Numbered from the stretch's first letter, positions 43,259 through 53,173 are shown. The stretch: DNA of 64,000 bases from Balneolaceae bacterium (GCA_006969905.1 CP030887.1:2090001-2154000); one strand, 5' to 3'. Numbers and translations are program-made. Notes: generated by a model not told the origin, from the sequence alone.

Positions 43259-44617
43259 TTAGGCTTCTACAGCAGCTCCATAAAATTCTGTTATACTGCT
43301 CAGTTGAATAGGCCGCGCCAGTAAAGTGGCCGAAGTACAATCGGTGATTTCAACCTCCACATATTGTCCAGGCTTGAAGTCCCATGCATCAAATACCACC
43401 ATTTTGTTGGTATCGGTGCGTCCCTGTAATTGTTCATCAGAGCGTTTACTGGTACCCTCAACCAGAACCAGGTGCCTTTTGCCAATCTCAGCTTTATTTC
43501 GTTGAAGCTGGATATCCATTTGCTGCTGGATGATCTCTGTAAGGCGCCGTTTCTTTATTTCTTCGGGAACATCATCTTCAAACTTACGATAAGCGAGAGT
43601 TCGCTCACGTTCCGAGTAGGCAAACATGTAGGCCAAATCATAACCCACTTCTTTCATAAGTGTCATGGTGCCCTGGTGCTCTTCTTCAGTTTCGCCGCAA
43701 AACCCAGCAATAATATCAGTAGATAATGAGAGCCCGGGGATAATAGAGCGCATTTTATCGATCAGGTTGAGATATTGTTCACGGGTATAAGGCCTTCTCA
43801 TCCTTTCCAGCATGGTATCACTTCCTGCCTGTGCCGGGATGTGAATATAATTACACAAATTTGGTTGCTCGGCAATTATATGCAGTAAATCATCCGGGAA
43901 ATCCTTTGGATGAGGAGAGGAGAACCGGAATCTCATTTCGGGATCTACCTGGCTGGCTTCATACATCAGCTTCGAAAAGGTATGCTCACCGTCTTTGTAG
44001 GAGTTTACATTTTGCCCCAGCAAAGTTACTTCTTTGTAGCCATCATCACTAAGCTGTTTAATTTCTTTAAGGATGCTTTCCATGGGGCGGCTGCGTTCAC
44101 GGCCTCTCGTAAAAGGAACTACACAAAAAGAGCACATATTGTCACAGCCGCGCATAATGGAAACAAAGGCAGTGACCCCATTACCCGTAGTACGTACAGG
44201 GGCAATATCAGCGTAAGTCTCTTCAAGGGAGAGTAATACATTTACTGCTTTTCGCCCATCATCCACTTCTTTGAGAAGGCGGGGGATATCCCGATAAGCA
44301 TCAGGACCGACTACAATATCAACCAGGTGTTCCTGTTCAATGATACGGTCTTTAATCCGCTCGGCCATGCAGCCCAAAACCCCGACAGTAAGCCCTTCGT
44401 TAGACTTTTTTAGCTTTCGAAGCTCTTTTAGCCGATTCCAGACTTTAGTTTCTGCATTTTCGCGGATTGAGCATGTGTTGACAAGTACCACATCTGCTGA
44501 TTCAACTTCCATCGCAGGGACCATGCCATCTTCTAACAGAATGGAGTTCACAATCTCCGAATCTGCAAAGTTCATTTGGCATCCGTAAGTCTCGATATAA
44601 AATTTCTTGGTACTCAA
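43259..44617 (-). CDS. miaB: tRNA-2-methylthio-N6-dimethylallyladenosine synthase MiaB
   Basis: 452 residues. The N-terminal cluster ligands are Cys13, Cys49 and Cys83 (YGCQMNFADSE, VNTCSIRENA, LGCMAERI); the radical-SAM motif is Cys158, Cys162, Cys165 (RGCDNMCSFCVVPF); a TRAM domain ends the protein. It adds the methylthio group at A37 of tRNAs reading UNN codons. The wording GCQMN and NTCS..NAE fits MiaB instead of MtaB or RimO. Its stop immediately precedes the start of the orphan membrane protein. Confidence 0.96.
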   Translation of the reverse strand: MSTKKFYIETYGCQMNFADSEIVNSILLEDGMVPAMEVESADVVLVNTCSIRENAETKVWNRLKELRKLKKSNEGLTVGVLGCMAERIKDRIIEQEHLVDIVVGPDAYRDIPRLLKEVDDGRKAVNVLLSLEETYADIAPVRTTGNGVTAFVSIMRGCDNMCSFCVVPFTRGRERSRPMESILKEIKQLSDDGYKEVTLLGQNVNSYKDGEHTFSKLMYEASQVDPEMRFRFSSPHPKDFPDDLLHIIAEQPNLCNYIHIPAQAGSDTMLERMRRPYTREQYLNLIDKMRSIIPGLSLSTDIIAGFCGETEEEHQGTMTLMKEVGYDLAYMFAYSERERTLAYRKFEDDVPEEIKKRRLTEIIQQQMDIQLQRNKAEIGKRHLVLVEGTSKRSDEQLQGRTDTNKMVVFDAWDFKPGQYVEVEITDCTSATLLARPIQLSSITEFYGAAVEA

Positions 44618-44665
44618 AACAGCTTGGTTACTTTAGGGCGAAAAATATAAGAAAAGTGAAGGTTA

Positions 44666-45310
44666 TTAACTATTAGGCCACGTATTGGGTGCGCTTCTCC
44701 AACTGGAAAGTAAATCCAGGTCATCACCATCAACTACACCTTTTTCAAGGGCCACATTGATCAATGTGTTGTAATCAGTGAGACTGTATACCGGAACACT
44801 TACTTTATTGAATTTTTCATCTGCTTTATCAAATCCATAGGTAAAAATAGAAACTACACCTTCCACTTTTGCCCCGACAAACTGCAGTGCCTCAATTACA
44901 GAAATAGCGGAACCTCCTGTAGAAATCAGATCCTCAATCACAACAGTTGACTGGCCTTTATCCACTCCCCCTTCAATTTGGTTACCCATTCCATGGGCTT
45001 TTGCTTTGGCGCGTACATAGGCCATGGGCTTGTCCAGTGACTGTGCCACCCAGGCAGCATGGGGTATCCCGGCTGTGGCGGTTCCTGTTATTACATCAAT
45101 ATTGGGAAACTTCCCCTCAACAAATTGTGTGAAATTTTGAGCAATTTTTTTCCGGATCTCAGGATAGCGAAGGGTAAGCCGGTTATCACAGTAGATAGGG
45201 GAATTCCATCCCGAAGACCAAACAAAAGGTTCATTTGGCCTTAGAATTACCGCATTAATATCCAATAAATCAGCGGCGAGTTCACGCGCAAATTTGGGTT
45301 CAATAATCAT
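44666..45310 (-). CDS. pyrE: Orotate phosphoribosyltransferase
   Basis: 214 residues. The PRPP motif is VVIEDLISTGGSA; GTATAGIPHAAW and AYVRAKAKAHGMGN (active-site Lys loop) are also as in PyrE. It makes orotidine monophosphate from orotate and PRPP. It sits in a minus-strand run but 60 bases from pgpA and 48 from miaB, so linkage is uncertain. Confidence 0.95.
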   Translation of the reverse strand: MIIEPKFARELAADLLDINAVILRPNEPFVWSSGWNSPIYCDNRLTLRYPEIRKKIAQNFTQFVEGKFPNIDVITGTATAGIPHAAWVAQSLDKPMAYVRAKAKAHGMGNQIEGGVDKGQSTVVIEDLISTGGSAISVIEALQFVGAKVEGVVSIFTYGFDKADEKFNKVSVPVYSLTDYNTLINVALEKGVVDGDDLDLLSSWRSAPNTWPNS

Positions 45311-45370
45311 ATTCTCAATAAGTACTTAATTAGTTTACCGTCGTGATGAGTAAATGGAAAGCCATATCGT

Positions 45371-45841
45371 TTATTGTGGCCACACAAAAATAAGGCTTTT
45401 CAGGGAGATTAGCGCATACAATCCTGCAAGGAGGTCATCAGCCAGGATACCCATTCCACCGCCTGATTTTTGCAGTTTATCAATACCCAGGGGTTTCAGT
45501 ATGTCAAAAATGCGAAACAGTATAAACCCGGTTGCTAACGTTATGAAATCCATTTGAAGGTGACCGGAAAAGAAGATGCTGATGAAAACCACAGCTTGCC
45601 CGGCCCATTCGTCCATAACCAGCTTACCCGGATCTTCGCCCCATTCTTCTTCACAGGTTTTGCTTACCCACAGGGTTAATATCGAAGTGACAAGCACAAA
45701 TGCAGGAACAGCATACCAATTACCCAGTTTTATAAGGTAGTAAATGGGAATAAGCGCAAACAAGCTGCCCCAGGTTCCCGGAAATTTAGGCAGGTAGCCG
45801 CTGCCAAAACCTGACCCAATAAACAGTTTAAGCGTTTTCAA
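45371..45841 (-). CDS. pgpA: Phosphatidylglycerophosphatase A
   Basis: 156 residues with the PgpA opening GSGFGSGYLPKFPGTWGSL and the conserved acidic blocks WVSKTCEEEWGEDPGKLVMD and EWAGQ; four hydrophobic helices. It removes phosphate from phosphatidylglycerol phosphate. The stop/start overlap (ATGA) with pgsA directly couples it to the enzyme that makes its substrate. Confidence 0.94.
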   Translation of the reverse strand: MKTLKLFIGSGFGSGYLPKFPGTWGSLFALIPIYYLIKLGNWYAVPAFVLVTSILTLWVSKTCEEEWGEDPGKLVMDEWAGQAVVFISIFFSGHLQMDFITLATGFILFRIFDILKPLGIDKLQKSGGGMGILADDLLAGLYALISLKSLIFVWPQ

Positions 45842-46428
45842 CTTCGGTTGGTTTTTGAGAATAGCGTACGATTAACGTACACATACTCAAGGCCTGAATA
45901 CAAGGTAAGGCCGGTTACAAAAAGCATCAGGATAAACATAATGCCACTTTGCAGTATCCAGTCTGCATAGGTTGAGAGTATAAACCCTTTTTTAGCAAAA
46001 GCCCCAACCAATAGCCCGATGTAAAGAAAAACCATTTGCACCGTTGTTTTGGTTTTGGCCGTCATCCGGGTTTTCATAGTAATATTTTGCTTCTTTGAAT
46101 AAATACGGAGAAGGGTAACGAAAACATCCCTGGCAATAATTGCGATAACTGCCCACCAGGGGAACTGGCTTTCATCCACAAAAGGCAGAACAATAAAAGC
46201 ACTGAATGTGAGAACCTTATCAGCGAGAGGATCTAAAAAAACTCCCATTTGGGATTCTATCTCGTGTTTACGCGCAATATGTCCGTCAAAGTAATCTGTA
46301 ATAGCAGCAATCGTAAAAATGACGATACTGATTAGTTGTAAAATCAGCTGGTCTTGCAGGTATAGGTAAAGAAAAATTGGTGCCAGAACGATACGAACCG
46401 CACTGAGAATGTTTGGGACATTTTTCAT
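45838..46428 (-). CDS. pgsA: CDP-diacylglycerol-glycerol-3-phosphate 3-phosphatidyltransferase
   Basis: 196 residues with five to six membrane helices and the CDP-alcohol phosphotransferase motif at 45-70: Asp45, Asp48, Gly49, Ala52, Arg53, Gly62, Asp66, Asp70 (DYFDGHIARK ... GVFLDPLAD). It makes phosphatidylglycerol phosphate from CDP-diacylglycerol. It forms a two-gene unit with pgpA and is divergent from cinA. Confidence 0.95.
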   Translation of the reverse strand: MKNVPNILSAVRIVLAPIFLYLYLQDQLILQLISIVIFTIAAITDYFDGHIARKHEIESQMGVFLDPLADKVLTFSAFIVLPFVDESQFPWWAVIAIIARDVFVTLLRIYSKKQNITMKTRMTAKTKTTVQMVFLYIGLLVGAFAKKGFILSTYADWILQSGIMFILMLFVTGLTLYSGLEYVYVNRTLFSKTNRS

Positions 46429-46506
46429 CCTTCAAAGATAGGGAATAGTTTAAGATAATGTGATAGAAACTGGCTTTTGGAGGAAGGAATTAAGAATTTA
46501 GCTTTC

Positions 46507-47793
46507 ATGAACGTACAGATCATTTCTATCGGTAATGAATTGCTTATTGGTGATACCGTTAACACCAATGCTGCCTGGATGGGGCAGTTTATGACGGAAT
46601 TGGGTTTTGAAGTACACAAGGTGCTTACTATTTCGGATAACCTGGACGATATCAAATCAACCATATCGTCCGCAATGAGTGAAAGCGATGTTGTGTTATG
46701 TACGGGGGGATTGGGGCCTACCCACGATGATATGACCAAAAAAGCAGTAGCTGATCTTCTGGGGGTTGGGATGAGGCTGGACCAGAAAGTATTGGATTAC
46801 ATACAGGCTCTATTTGAAAAAAGAAGCCTGCCTTTTTCAAAATCGAATTATGAACAAGCTGAAGTTCCCGAAAATTGTGAAGTGCTGTTCAATAAAATGG
46901 GTACGTCACCCGGTATGTGGTTTAATCAGTCAGGAAAATTTCTGGCAGTTATGCCGGGCGTTCCTTACGAAATGCAATACCTGATGAAGAAACAGGTACT
47001 ACCAAGATTACAGGAGGCATTTAAAGGGGTAGGCGCATTGTACTCCCGTTATATCAAAACAGCAGGGGTTGGAGAAAGCACGTTAAGTGATGAAGTATTG
47101 GGGGATATGTCGGCTATGTTAATGAACGGCGTAAGCCTGGCTTTTTTACCGTTGCCGGGCGGGGTTACCCTGCGATTAAATGGGCACGGTAACTCCGTAG
47201 AAGATGCAAAAGAAAGTGTGAGCAACCTCGCGGATTTTATCTACCGGAAAGCAGGTAATTACATTATTGGAGAAGGAAAAGAACTGACGCTTTCCGAAGT
47301 GTTAGGAAACATTCTCAGGCAGAAACAGCTCACTATAGCCACAGCTGAAAGCTGTACAGGCGGGCTGATTGCAGATAAACTGACCGATATACCGGGGAGC
47401 AGTGATTACATGCTTGGGGGAATCGTTTCGTACTCCAACCAGGTAAAGGTAAATCAGTTGGGAGTTTTGCGGTCCGATCTGGAAAGGGTGGGAGCTGTAA
47501 GTAAAGAAGTTGCTTTGCAGATGGCTAAAGGAGTTGCCCAAAACCTGGATGCAGATATCGGGATTTCCACTACGGGTGTGGCAGGACCCGGTGGAGGAAC
47601 GAAAGAAAAGCCGGTGGGCACCGTTTGGATTGGATATTGGAGTAAAGGCGAGCACTTTGCAGTAAAAGCCCGGCTAACCAAAGACCGGTTACTAAATAAA
47701 GAACGAAGCATGCGTATAGCTCTCGAAATTGTACGACGAAGCCTTCTTGGAATTACTGAAATGCCTTATAACCTGGAGAAACAGCTTCCTTGA
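46507..47793 (+). CDS. cinA: CinA-like protein (competence/damage inducible)
   Basis: About 428 residues from the ATG at 46507 (MNVQIISIGNELLIGDT); the upstream TTG at 46477 is unlikely. The N-terminal MoCF/COG1058 domain (about 1-170) has IGNELLIGDTVNTNAAW and GGLGPTHDDMTK; the C-terminal CinA domain (about 260-420; nicotinamide-nucleotide amidase) has TAESCTGGLIADKLTDIPG and STTGVAGPGGGT. Known roles are recycling NMN and ADP-ribose compounds. It overlaps the next gene by TTGA. Confidence 0.95.
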   Translation: MNVQIISIGNELLIGDTVNTNAAWMGQFMTELGFEVHKVLTISDNLDDIKSTISSAMSESDVVLCTGGLGPTHDDMTKKAVADLLGVGMRLDQKVLDYIQALFEKRSLPFSKSNYEQAEVPENCEVLFNKMGTSPGMWFNQSGKFLAVMPGVPYEMQYLMKKQVLPRLQEAFKGVGALYSRYIKTAGVGESTLSDEVLGDMSAMLMNGVSLAFLPLPGGVTLRLNGHGNSVEDAKESVSNLADFIYRKAGNYIIGEGKELTLSEVLGNILRQKQLTIATAESCTGGLIADKLTDIPGSSDYMLGGIVSYSNQVKVNQLGVLRSDLERVGAVSKEVALQMAKGVAQNLDADIGISTTGVAGPGGGTKEKPVGTVWIGYWSKGEHFAVKARLTKDRLLNKERSMRIALEIVRRSLLGITEMPYNLEKQLP

Positions 47794-49751
47794 AAAAACT
47801 TATCCTGTTTAATATTGTATTGGTTTTTTGCTCCATAAATGGCCTGGCCCAGGTTCGGGATTCCCTGGTGGTTGATTCGGTGACAGTTCCGATTATACAA
47901 GATGCCGATACTCTACAGCCGGTAATTCAGCTGCCTGAAAATGAGAAACCGGTTATAAAAAAAGTAAGCATCTGGGAGCAGGATCAAAGTTTTTTTGCAA
48001 GACAGGTTACGAATGACAGTTTGCTTCGCTGGCAAATCTGGCCTGATTGGGGCGATTTTTATGCCTACCGTAATGATGTCCTCAGTTTCCGGCAGGGTAC
48101 CATTGGCAGGGTAGATGCTTTTCATATTAACGGTTACACGGCATATGAGCAAAAGGTGTATTTAGATGATGTGAACCTCAATAATGCAGTTACGGGATTG
48201 GTGAATTACAATTTCATTCCTCACCACAAAATTGAAAATGTGCAGGAGGTGTATGAAGATGATTTAATCTCCTATATAAATACAAAGGATTATTATATCA
48301 CAAAGCCCCTAAGCTATCTCAATTACGATGAGAGTTCGAACAATTACCGGAATCTGGAATTTATGTTGTCTCAGAATACAAGCCCCGGTACAAATATTGA
48401 AATTTCTTATTGGGATCGGAGGGACGGAGGTTTTTATCCGAATAATACAATCCAGGGAAGCCAGGTGTTTGGGAAAGTATATCACTATTTAGGAGATCGT
48501 TACCAGTTGCAGGCTATGATTCTCAGAAACCAGTTTGAAAATGAAGAGCCGGGAGGATACCAGGTGGGCAACCCTGCGAACTTTAGCTTCGGAGAATTTA
48601 CATCCGTTCCAAAAAGCAGTTCCGGTTCATCTGATATGCTTCGCACAGATATAAAACTGGGCATTTACGAACGTGCAGACAGCAATAGTACAGAACGCTC
48701 AGGATTGATTATTTACCGAACAAAAGATGATTTTGAACGAAAGATTTTTTCAGACACTCTTTCCTGGGAAAATAACACGTGGCGGGCAAAAGCTTTTCGT
48801 AAGATTGACCTCAGTAGGCTATCATTAAACGCTGACGCAGATGCTTCCATCACTTCCAATTCCGGGAACTCAATAATTAGAAAAAGCTCCTGGTCTGAAC
48901 TAAATGGCTCATTAGCGGCAGAATTCAAGGCTACCTCTGTACTGGGTTTAAAAGCAGTTACCCGGTTTAATTATAGAAGTGATGATTATACAGGTACCTC
49001 TGTGTATTTCGGTATGAATATGAAAAAGAAAAAGGGATTAAATGCTGATATTGGTGTTTCGGTAGCAAGTAGCATACCTGCCATCCAATCGCTGTACTGG
49101 CAATCAAGAAACTACTCAGGAAACTCAAATCTTAAGAATGAGGAAGAGAGAGCAATAATTGGCAACATAATCTATAACGGGAATAAAATTTATGCAGGCA
49201 TTACCGGGCGATTTCAAGCCATTGAGAATGCTGTGCTGCTTTCATCCGACAGTTCTTTTGTAAATGCAAATACTTATGAAGTTGTAAATGGTACTTTTTT
49301 TGCGAGGTATTTTTCTGAGCGACTGGAAATTGAGAGTTCTGTAACAACCGAGCATACACTTAATCAGCAACTTTCGGATGAAGTGGAAGCTTTTTCATTT
49401 AGAGATACAAAGCTTTTAATCAGGAATTCTATTTTCTACAAAAATTATGCTTTTGATCGCGCTGCCTTTATAAAACTGGGAATCAGAACAACTTTATCAC
49501 CTTTTTTAACTGAAAGCCAATTCTATAATGCTGAGCTTGATTACTGGCAGTTTAATTCAAACGAGCAGGCAATTCCTTCTTATTTCAGAATGGATGCAGA
49601 ACTTTCTGCCCGGGTGCGGGCTATAATGGTAGTGATGAGATGGGAAAATGTACTTGACGGTCTTGGCCAGGCAGGGTACTTTGAAGCGGCTGCTTTTCCT
49701 ATGCCGCCCCGAAGATTAATTGTTGGAATCAGAGCTCAATTCAGAAACTAA
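47790..49751 (+). CDS. Outer-membrane plug/barrel protein (TonB-receptor-like)
   Basis: 653 residues from a TTG that forms a TTGA overlap with the cinA stop; the signal peptide (KKLILFNIVLVFCSINGLAQ) begins right there, so the TTG is required. A short plug-like part (about 95-165; GRVDAFHINGYTAYEQK, VYLDDVNLNNAVTG) is followed by a long series of amphipathic strands to IVGIRAQFRN. No TonB box or carboxypeptidase-regulatory domain is evident, and at 653 residues it is smaller than typical receptors. Substrate unknown. Confidence 0.75.
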   Translation: MKKLILFNIVLVFCSINGLAQVRDSLVVDSVTVPIIQDADTLQPVIQLPENEKPVIKKVSIWEQDQSFFARQVTNDSLLRWQIWPDWGDFYAYRNDVLSFRQGTIGRVDAFHINGYTAYEQKVYLDDVNLNNAVTGLVNYNFIPHHKIENVQEVYEDDLISYINTKDYYITKPLSYLNYDESSNNYRNLEFMLSQNTSPGTNIEISYWDRRDGGFYPNNTIQGSQVFGKVYHYLGDRYQLQAMILRNQFENEEPGGYQVGNPANFSFGEFTSVPKSSSGSSDMLRTDIKLGIYERADSNSTERSGLIIYRTKDDFERKIFSDTLSWENNTWRAKAFRKIDLSRLSLNADADASITSNSGNSIIRKSSWSELNGSLAAEFKATSVLGLKAVTRFNYRSDDYTGTSVYFGMNMKKKKGLNADIGVSVASSIPAIQSLYWQSRNYSGNSNLKNEEERAIIGNIIYNGNKIYAGITGRFQAIENAVLLSSDSSFVNANTYEVVNGTFFARYFSERLEIESSVTTEHTLNQQLSDEVEAFSFRDTKLLIRNSIFYKNYAFDRAAFIKLGIRTTLSPFLTESQFYNAELDYWQFNSNEQAIPSYFRMDAELSARVRAIMVVMRWENVLDGLGQAGYFEAAAFPMPPRRLIVGIRAQFRN

Positions 49752-49754
49752 ATT

Positions 49755-50636
49755 ATGGGTCTTAAATACGTTATTAAGGAAGGAACTGCTGGTATAAAAC
49801 GGGCAAAGCTCGCTGCCACCACATCCATTTTTTCATTATTCATTGCCATCCTTCTTTTGGGCATCCTTACCCGCATATCCTATAATGTGTACTTCCAGGC
49901 AATGAGTTTAAAGGTGATAGAACTTGAAGTCTTCCTTTTTGATATGGACGATCGTTCTACGGATGAAGTAAGATCAGCTCTTGAGCAGGAAGAATTGGTA
50001 CAGGAAGTCGTTTACATCTCAAAAGACAGTGCATCCGTAATTGCATCCAGAGAGTTGGGAGCAGGTGTTGAAGAGCTTATTGAGCTCGACTTTTTACCTG
50101 CATCATTCAAGGTTATGGTGAACACCGATTCGGGGGCAGAACTAGTTGAGAATCTTGCATCAAGGATTCAGAATATTCGCGGGGTTGACGAGGTAGAATA
50201 TAATGCAGCGCTACTTCGGGCTTTAGAATCTAACCTAAGTGTATTCAGCCTGATTGGCGGGGGACTGGGTATATTAATTCTATTGGCAGCAGTAATACTG
50301 GTTTATAATACGATCCGCTTAACAATTTATGCGAAAAAGGATTTAATTCGTGCAATGAAGCTGGTTGGCGCTACCAATAGCTTTATCCGAAGTCCATTTG
50401 TGGTTGAAGGTATTATCCAGGGACTATTGGCGGGTACGCTGGCAGTATTATGCATGTTTGCTGTGTTTGAATTTTTTGTGCCTATGTACCTTCCTGATAT
50501 TGGGGTAATTTCATGGCCTTTAGGTCGATGGTACTTCCTGGTACTGGGAATGATAGGTGTGGCCATCCTGATGGGATGGTGGGGAAGCCGTTGGGCATCC
50601 AGGAAATTTATCGCTGAAACCTATATCTCCGGGTAA
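49755..50636 (+). CDS. ftsX: Cell division protein FtsX
   Basis: 293 residues: an N-terminal membrane helix (about 23-45), a periplasmic domain (about 48-165) containing SDDST-type FtsX blocks (VVYISKDSASVIASREL, DFLPASFKV), then three helices (about 170-290) with the conserved IYAKKDLIRAMKLVGATNSFIRSPF loop. With the ATPase FtsE it links division to peptidoglycan hydrolase activation. ftsE is not adjacent. It begins three bases after the outer-membrane protein stop. Confidence 0.92.
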   Translation: MGLKYVIKEGTAGIKRAKLAATTSIFSLFIAILLLGILTRISYNVYFQAMSLKVIELEVFLFDMDDRSTDEVRSALEQEELVQEVVYISKDSASVIASRELGAGVEELIELDFLPASFKVMVNTDSGAELVENLASRIQNIRGVDEVEYNAALLRALESNLSVFSLIGGGLGILILLAAVILVYNTIRLTIYAKKDLIRAMKLVGATNSFIRSPFVVEGIIQGLLAGTLAVLCMFAVFEFFVPMYLPDIGVISWPLGRWYFLVLGMIGVAILMGWWGSRWASRKFIAETYISG

Positions 50637-50666
50637 TATATACCCCGGTTTAGTATCCCTGACTGT

Positions 50667-51173
50667 TCAGACTTCAGCCCTTTCGGAAAGCTTGCCGGAC
50701 TGGTTTTGTCTTTCTTTACAGGCCTCTTCATCAGTACAGGTACCGTAAAAGTGCAGGGAATGAGATTCGATATTCATTCCATGGAGCTTACCCAACATAT
50801 CCTGTATTTCCCCAATCCGGGGGTCACAAAACTCTAAAACATGCCCGCAATCGTTGCAAATAATATGATCGTGTTGCTGGTACGCGTATGCTCTTTCGTA
50901 GTAATACTGGCTTTTCCCGAATTGCTGGCGCTGTACTAAGCCGCATTCAACCAAAACATCCAGAGTGTTATAAACCGTTGCACGCGAAACCCTTGTGCCG
51001 CCCTCTTTCATTCGGTAAAAAATATCGTCTGCATCAAAATGCCCATCGGCACGGTATATTTCTTCCAGCACCATGAAACGTTCAGGGGTCTGTCTCTGGT
51101 TATGTTCTTTTAAATACGTGCGAAAGATTTCTTTTACAAGATGAATAGTTTCTTCGTGTGCCGGATGTGCCAT
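50667..51173 (-). CDS. Fur-family transcriptional regulator
   Basis: 168 residues. A winged helix (about 10-90; RQTPERFMVLEEIYR, FDADDIFYRMKEGGTRVSRA, TVYNTLDVLVECGLV) is followed by the dimerisation/metal domain with QHDHIICNDCGHVLEFCDP (Cys-X2-Cys plus His ligands) and a second Cys pair in GTCTDEEACKER. Fur-like proteins sense iron, zinc or peroxide. The subtype cannot be fixed: Fur is the best guess by C-terminal wording, Zur or PerR remain possible. Confidence 0.9.
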   Translation of the reverse strand: MAHPAHEETIHLVKEIFRTYLKEHNQRQTPERFMVLEEIYRADGHFDADDIFYRMKEGGTRVSRATVYNTLDVLVECGLVQRQQFGKSQYYYERAYAYQQHDHIICNDCGHVLEFCDPRIGEIQDMLGKLHGMNIESHSLHFYGTCTDEEACKERQNQSGKLSERAEV

Positions 51174-51287
51174 AATATTCGGATTTTCGATAAATATAAT
51201 ACTTGTAAAGAACCTTTTATAGTCTCGTGGAATTCATTTCAGGAATTGTATATTCCACCGGGGTAACCAATAACCAATTTTTACAAA

Positions 51288-53171
51288 ATGCCTACAGTTG
51301 TTGCTTTTGAAACACTAGCTGAATTGCCAAAAAACCTGGCAAAAAAATACATTGGGAAAAATAAGGCTGCATTTCACTTCAAACCCGATCCAAATACCGA
51401 ATACCAACCTATTTACTGGGACCAGGTAGAAGAAGATGTAAAATCTGTTGCTTCTTATTTATTGGAACGTGGAATAGAGCACGGAGACCGGGTAGGCATT
51501 TTAAGTGAAAACAGGTATGAATGGGCTGTGGTGGATCTTGCTACCCAAATGATTGGTGCGATTAACGTTTCGCTTTATACTACACTTCCCGCAGGCCAGT
51601 GTGAGTATATTCTTAAAGATTCAGGAACCCGCTTGTTTTTTGTATCCACAGGCATACAACTCAAAAAAGCCATTGAGGTATTTGATAACTGCAAAGATTT
51701 GCTTGAGGTAGTGGCTTTTGATCCCCCAAAAAGAAAAGAGCATGCAGAGTTAGAGTATGTTAACCTGTTTGAGGATATACTAAATGAAGGTGCCAAGCAT
51801 TTGTCCAAGCAAGAAAAAGATATCAAGAAGCGTTGCCAAGCGGTAAAACCGGAAGATATTTCTACGCTGATTTACACCTCGGGTACAACAGGAAATCCTA
51901 AAGGAGCCATGCTTACACATCATAACATTGTAAGTAATGTTAAGGCAGCTGTACAGCATATTTATTGGGATGATACTGACCGTTTACTCTCTTTCTTGCC
52001 TCTTTGTCATTCTTTTGAGAGAACTGGCGGGTACTATGCCATGATATCCAGCGGTGTGGAAATCTATTATGCGGAAAGCGTGGATACGGTTTCAAAAAAT
52101 ATGCCTGAGGCCAAACCTACAGTAATGATAAGCGTTCCTCGTTTATTTGAAAAGATGTACAATCTTATTGTAAAGAGTGTGGAAGAAGGGAGTGACACAA
52201 AGAAAAAGATATTTAACTGGGCGATTGAAACAGGAAGAAAATACTCGGAAGGCAAGAGAGGGATTGTAAGCTTACAAAAAAAGATTGCTGACAAGCTTGT
52301 TTTTGACAAACTTAAACAGCGTACTGGTGGGCATATCCGATTATTTGTGTCCGGGGGTGCTGCGCTTCCGCCTGAGATTGATGATTTTTTCAAATCAGCA
52401 GGTATGACCATTTTGCAGGGCTACGGATTAACAGAAACCTCCCCGGTTATGGCAGCCAACAAAGTAGGGCAGGAAGTTACGGGTGTTGTTGGTTCGGTAA
52501 TTCCGGGAGTTACAGTGGGTATTATGGATCTAGAGACCCGCGAGGTGATTGCTGAGATAAGTGGTGAGGATTACCCAACTGATTTGAGCTCCGAGACAGG
52601 AGAAATTCTTTGTAAAGGCCCTAACGTAATGAAGGGGTATTGGAACAACGAAGAAGCCACTAAGGAGATGATTGATGAGGATGGTTGGTTACATACCGGT
52701 GATGTAGGCCGGTTTGTTAAAGGAAACCTTCAAATAACAGATCGTATTAAACACATGATTGTAAATGCTGGTGGTAAAAATATTTACCCGGGGCCCATTG
52801 AGGACATGTTCAAAACCAGCAAGTGGATTGATCAGTTGGTTGTTATAGGGGAAGCCCAGAGTTTCATGGCTGCACTCATAGTTCCTGACTTTGAAGCATT
52901 AGCTAAATTTGCGAAGCAAAACGGGCTTGATGCCTCTTCTAATAAAGTGCTTATCAGCCATAAAGAAGTACAGGATCTCTACAAAAAAGAGATGAGGGCT
53001 TTCTCTAAAGAGTTAGCTTCCCACGAAAAAATCAGGGATTTCCGTTTATTACCTGATGAGTTTACCGTGGAAACAGGTGAGATTACACCTACCCTAAAGG
53101 TGAAACGCAGGGTTATATCTGAAAAATATGCAGAGCATATTTCTAATGTATTTGAAGGAGATACAGCTTAA
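51288..53171 (+). CDS. Long-chain acyl-CoA synthetase (AMP-dependent)
   Basis: 627 residues. The AMP-binding loop is IYTSGTTGNPKGAMLTHHN (about 195-213); QGYGLTETSPVM, GWLHTGDVGRF and TDRIKHMIVNAGGKNIYPGP are the other adenylate-forming motifs. Length and wording match bacterial FadD15-type long-chain fatty acid CoA ligases. It activates fatty acids for oxidation or lipid synthesis at the inner membrane. Its stop is two bases from that of the convergent gene. Confidence 0.94.
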   Translation: MPTVVAFETLAELPKNLAKKYIGKNKAAFHFKPDPNTEYQPIYWDQVEEDVKSVASYLLERGIEHGDRVGILSENRYEWAVVDLATQMIGAINVSLYTTLPAGQCEYILKDSGTRLFFVSTGIQLKKAIEVFDNCKDLLEVVAFDPPKRKEHAELEYVNLFEDILNEGAKHLSKQEKDIKKRCQAVKPEDISTLIYTSGTTGNPKGAMLTHHNIVSNVKAAVQHIYWDDTDRLLSFLPLCHSFERTGGYYAMISSGVEIYYAESVDTVSKNMPEAKPTVMISVPRLFEKMYNLIVKSVEEGSDTKKKIFNWAIETGRKYSEGKRGIVSLQKKIADKLVFDKLKQRTGGHIRLFVSGGAALPPEIDDFFKSAGMTILQGYGLTETSPVMAANKVGQEVTGVVGSVIPGVTVGIMDLETREVIAEISGEDYPTDLSSETGEILCKGPNVMKGYWNNEEATKEMIDEDGWLHTGDVGRFVKGNLQITDRIKHMIVNAGGKNIYPGPIEDMFKTSKWIDQLVVIGEAQSFMAALIVPDFEALAKFAKQNGLDASSNKVLISHKEVQDLYKKEMRAFSKELASHEKIRDFRLLPDEFTVETGEITPTLKVKRRVISEKYAEHISNVFEGDTA

Positions 53172-53173
53172 TA

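Noticed and set aside
30339-47793. A competence island (dprA, cinA, TfoX-like)
   Set aside because: The genes are 10 kb or more apart, on different strands, with housekeeping genes between; each is common outside competence clusters.
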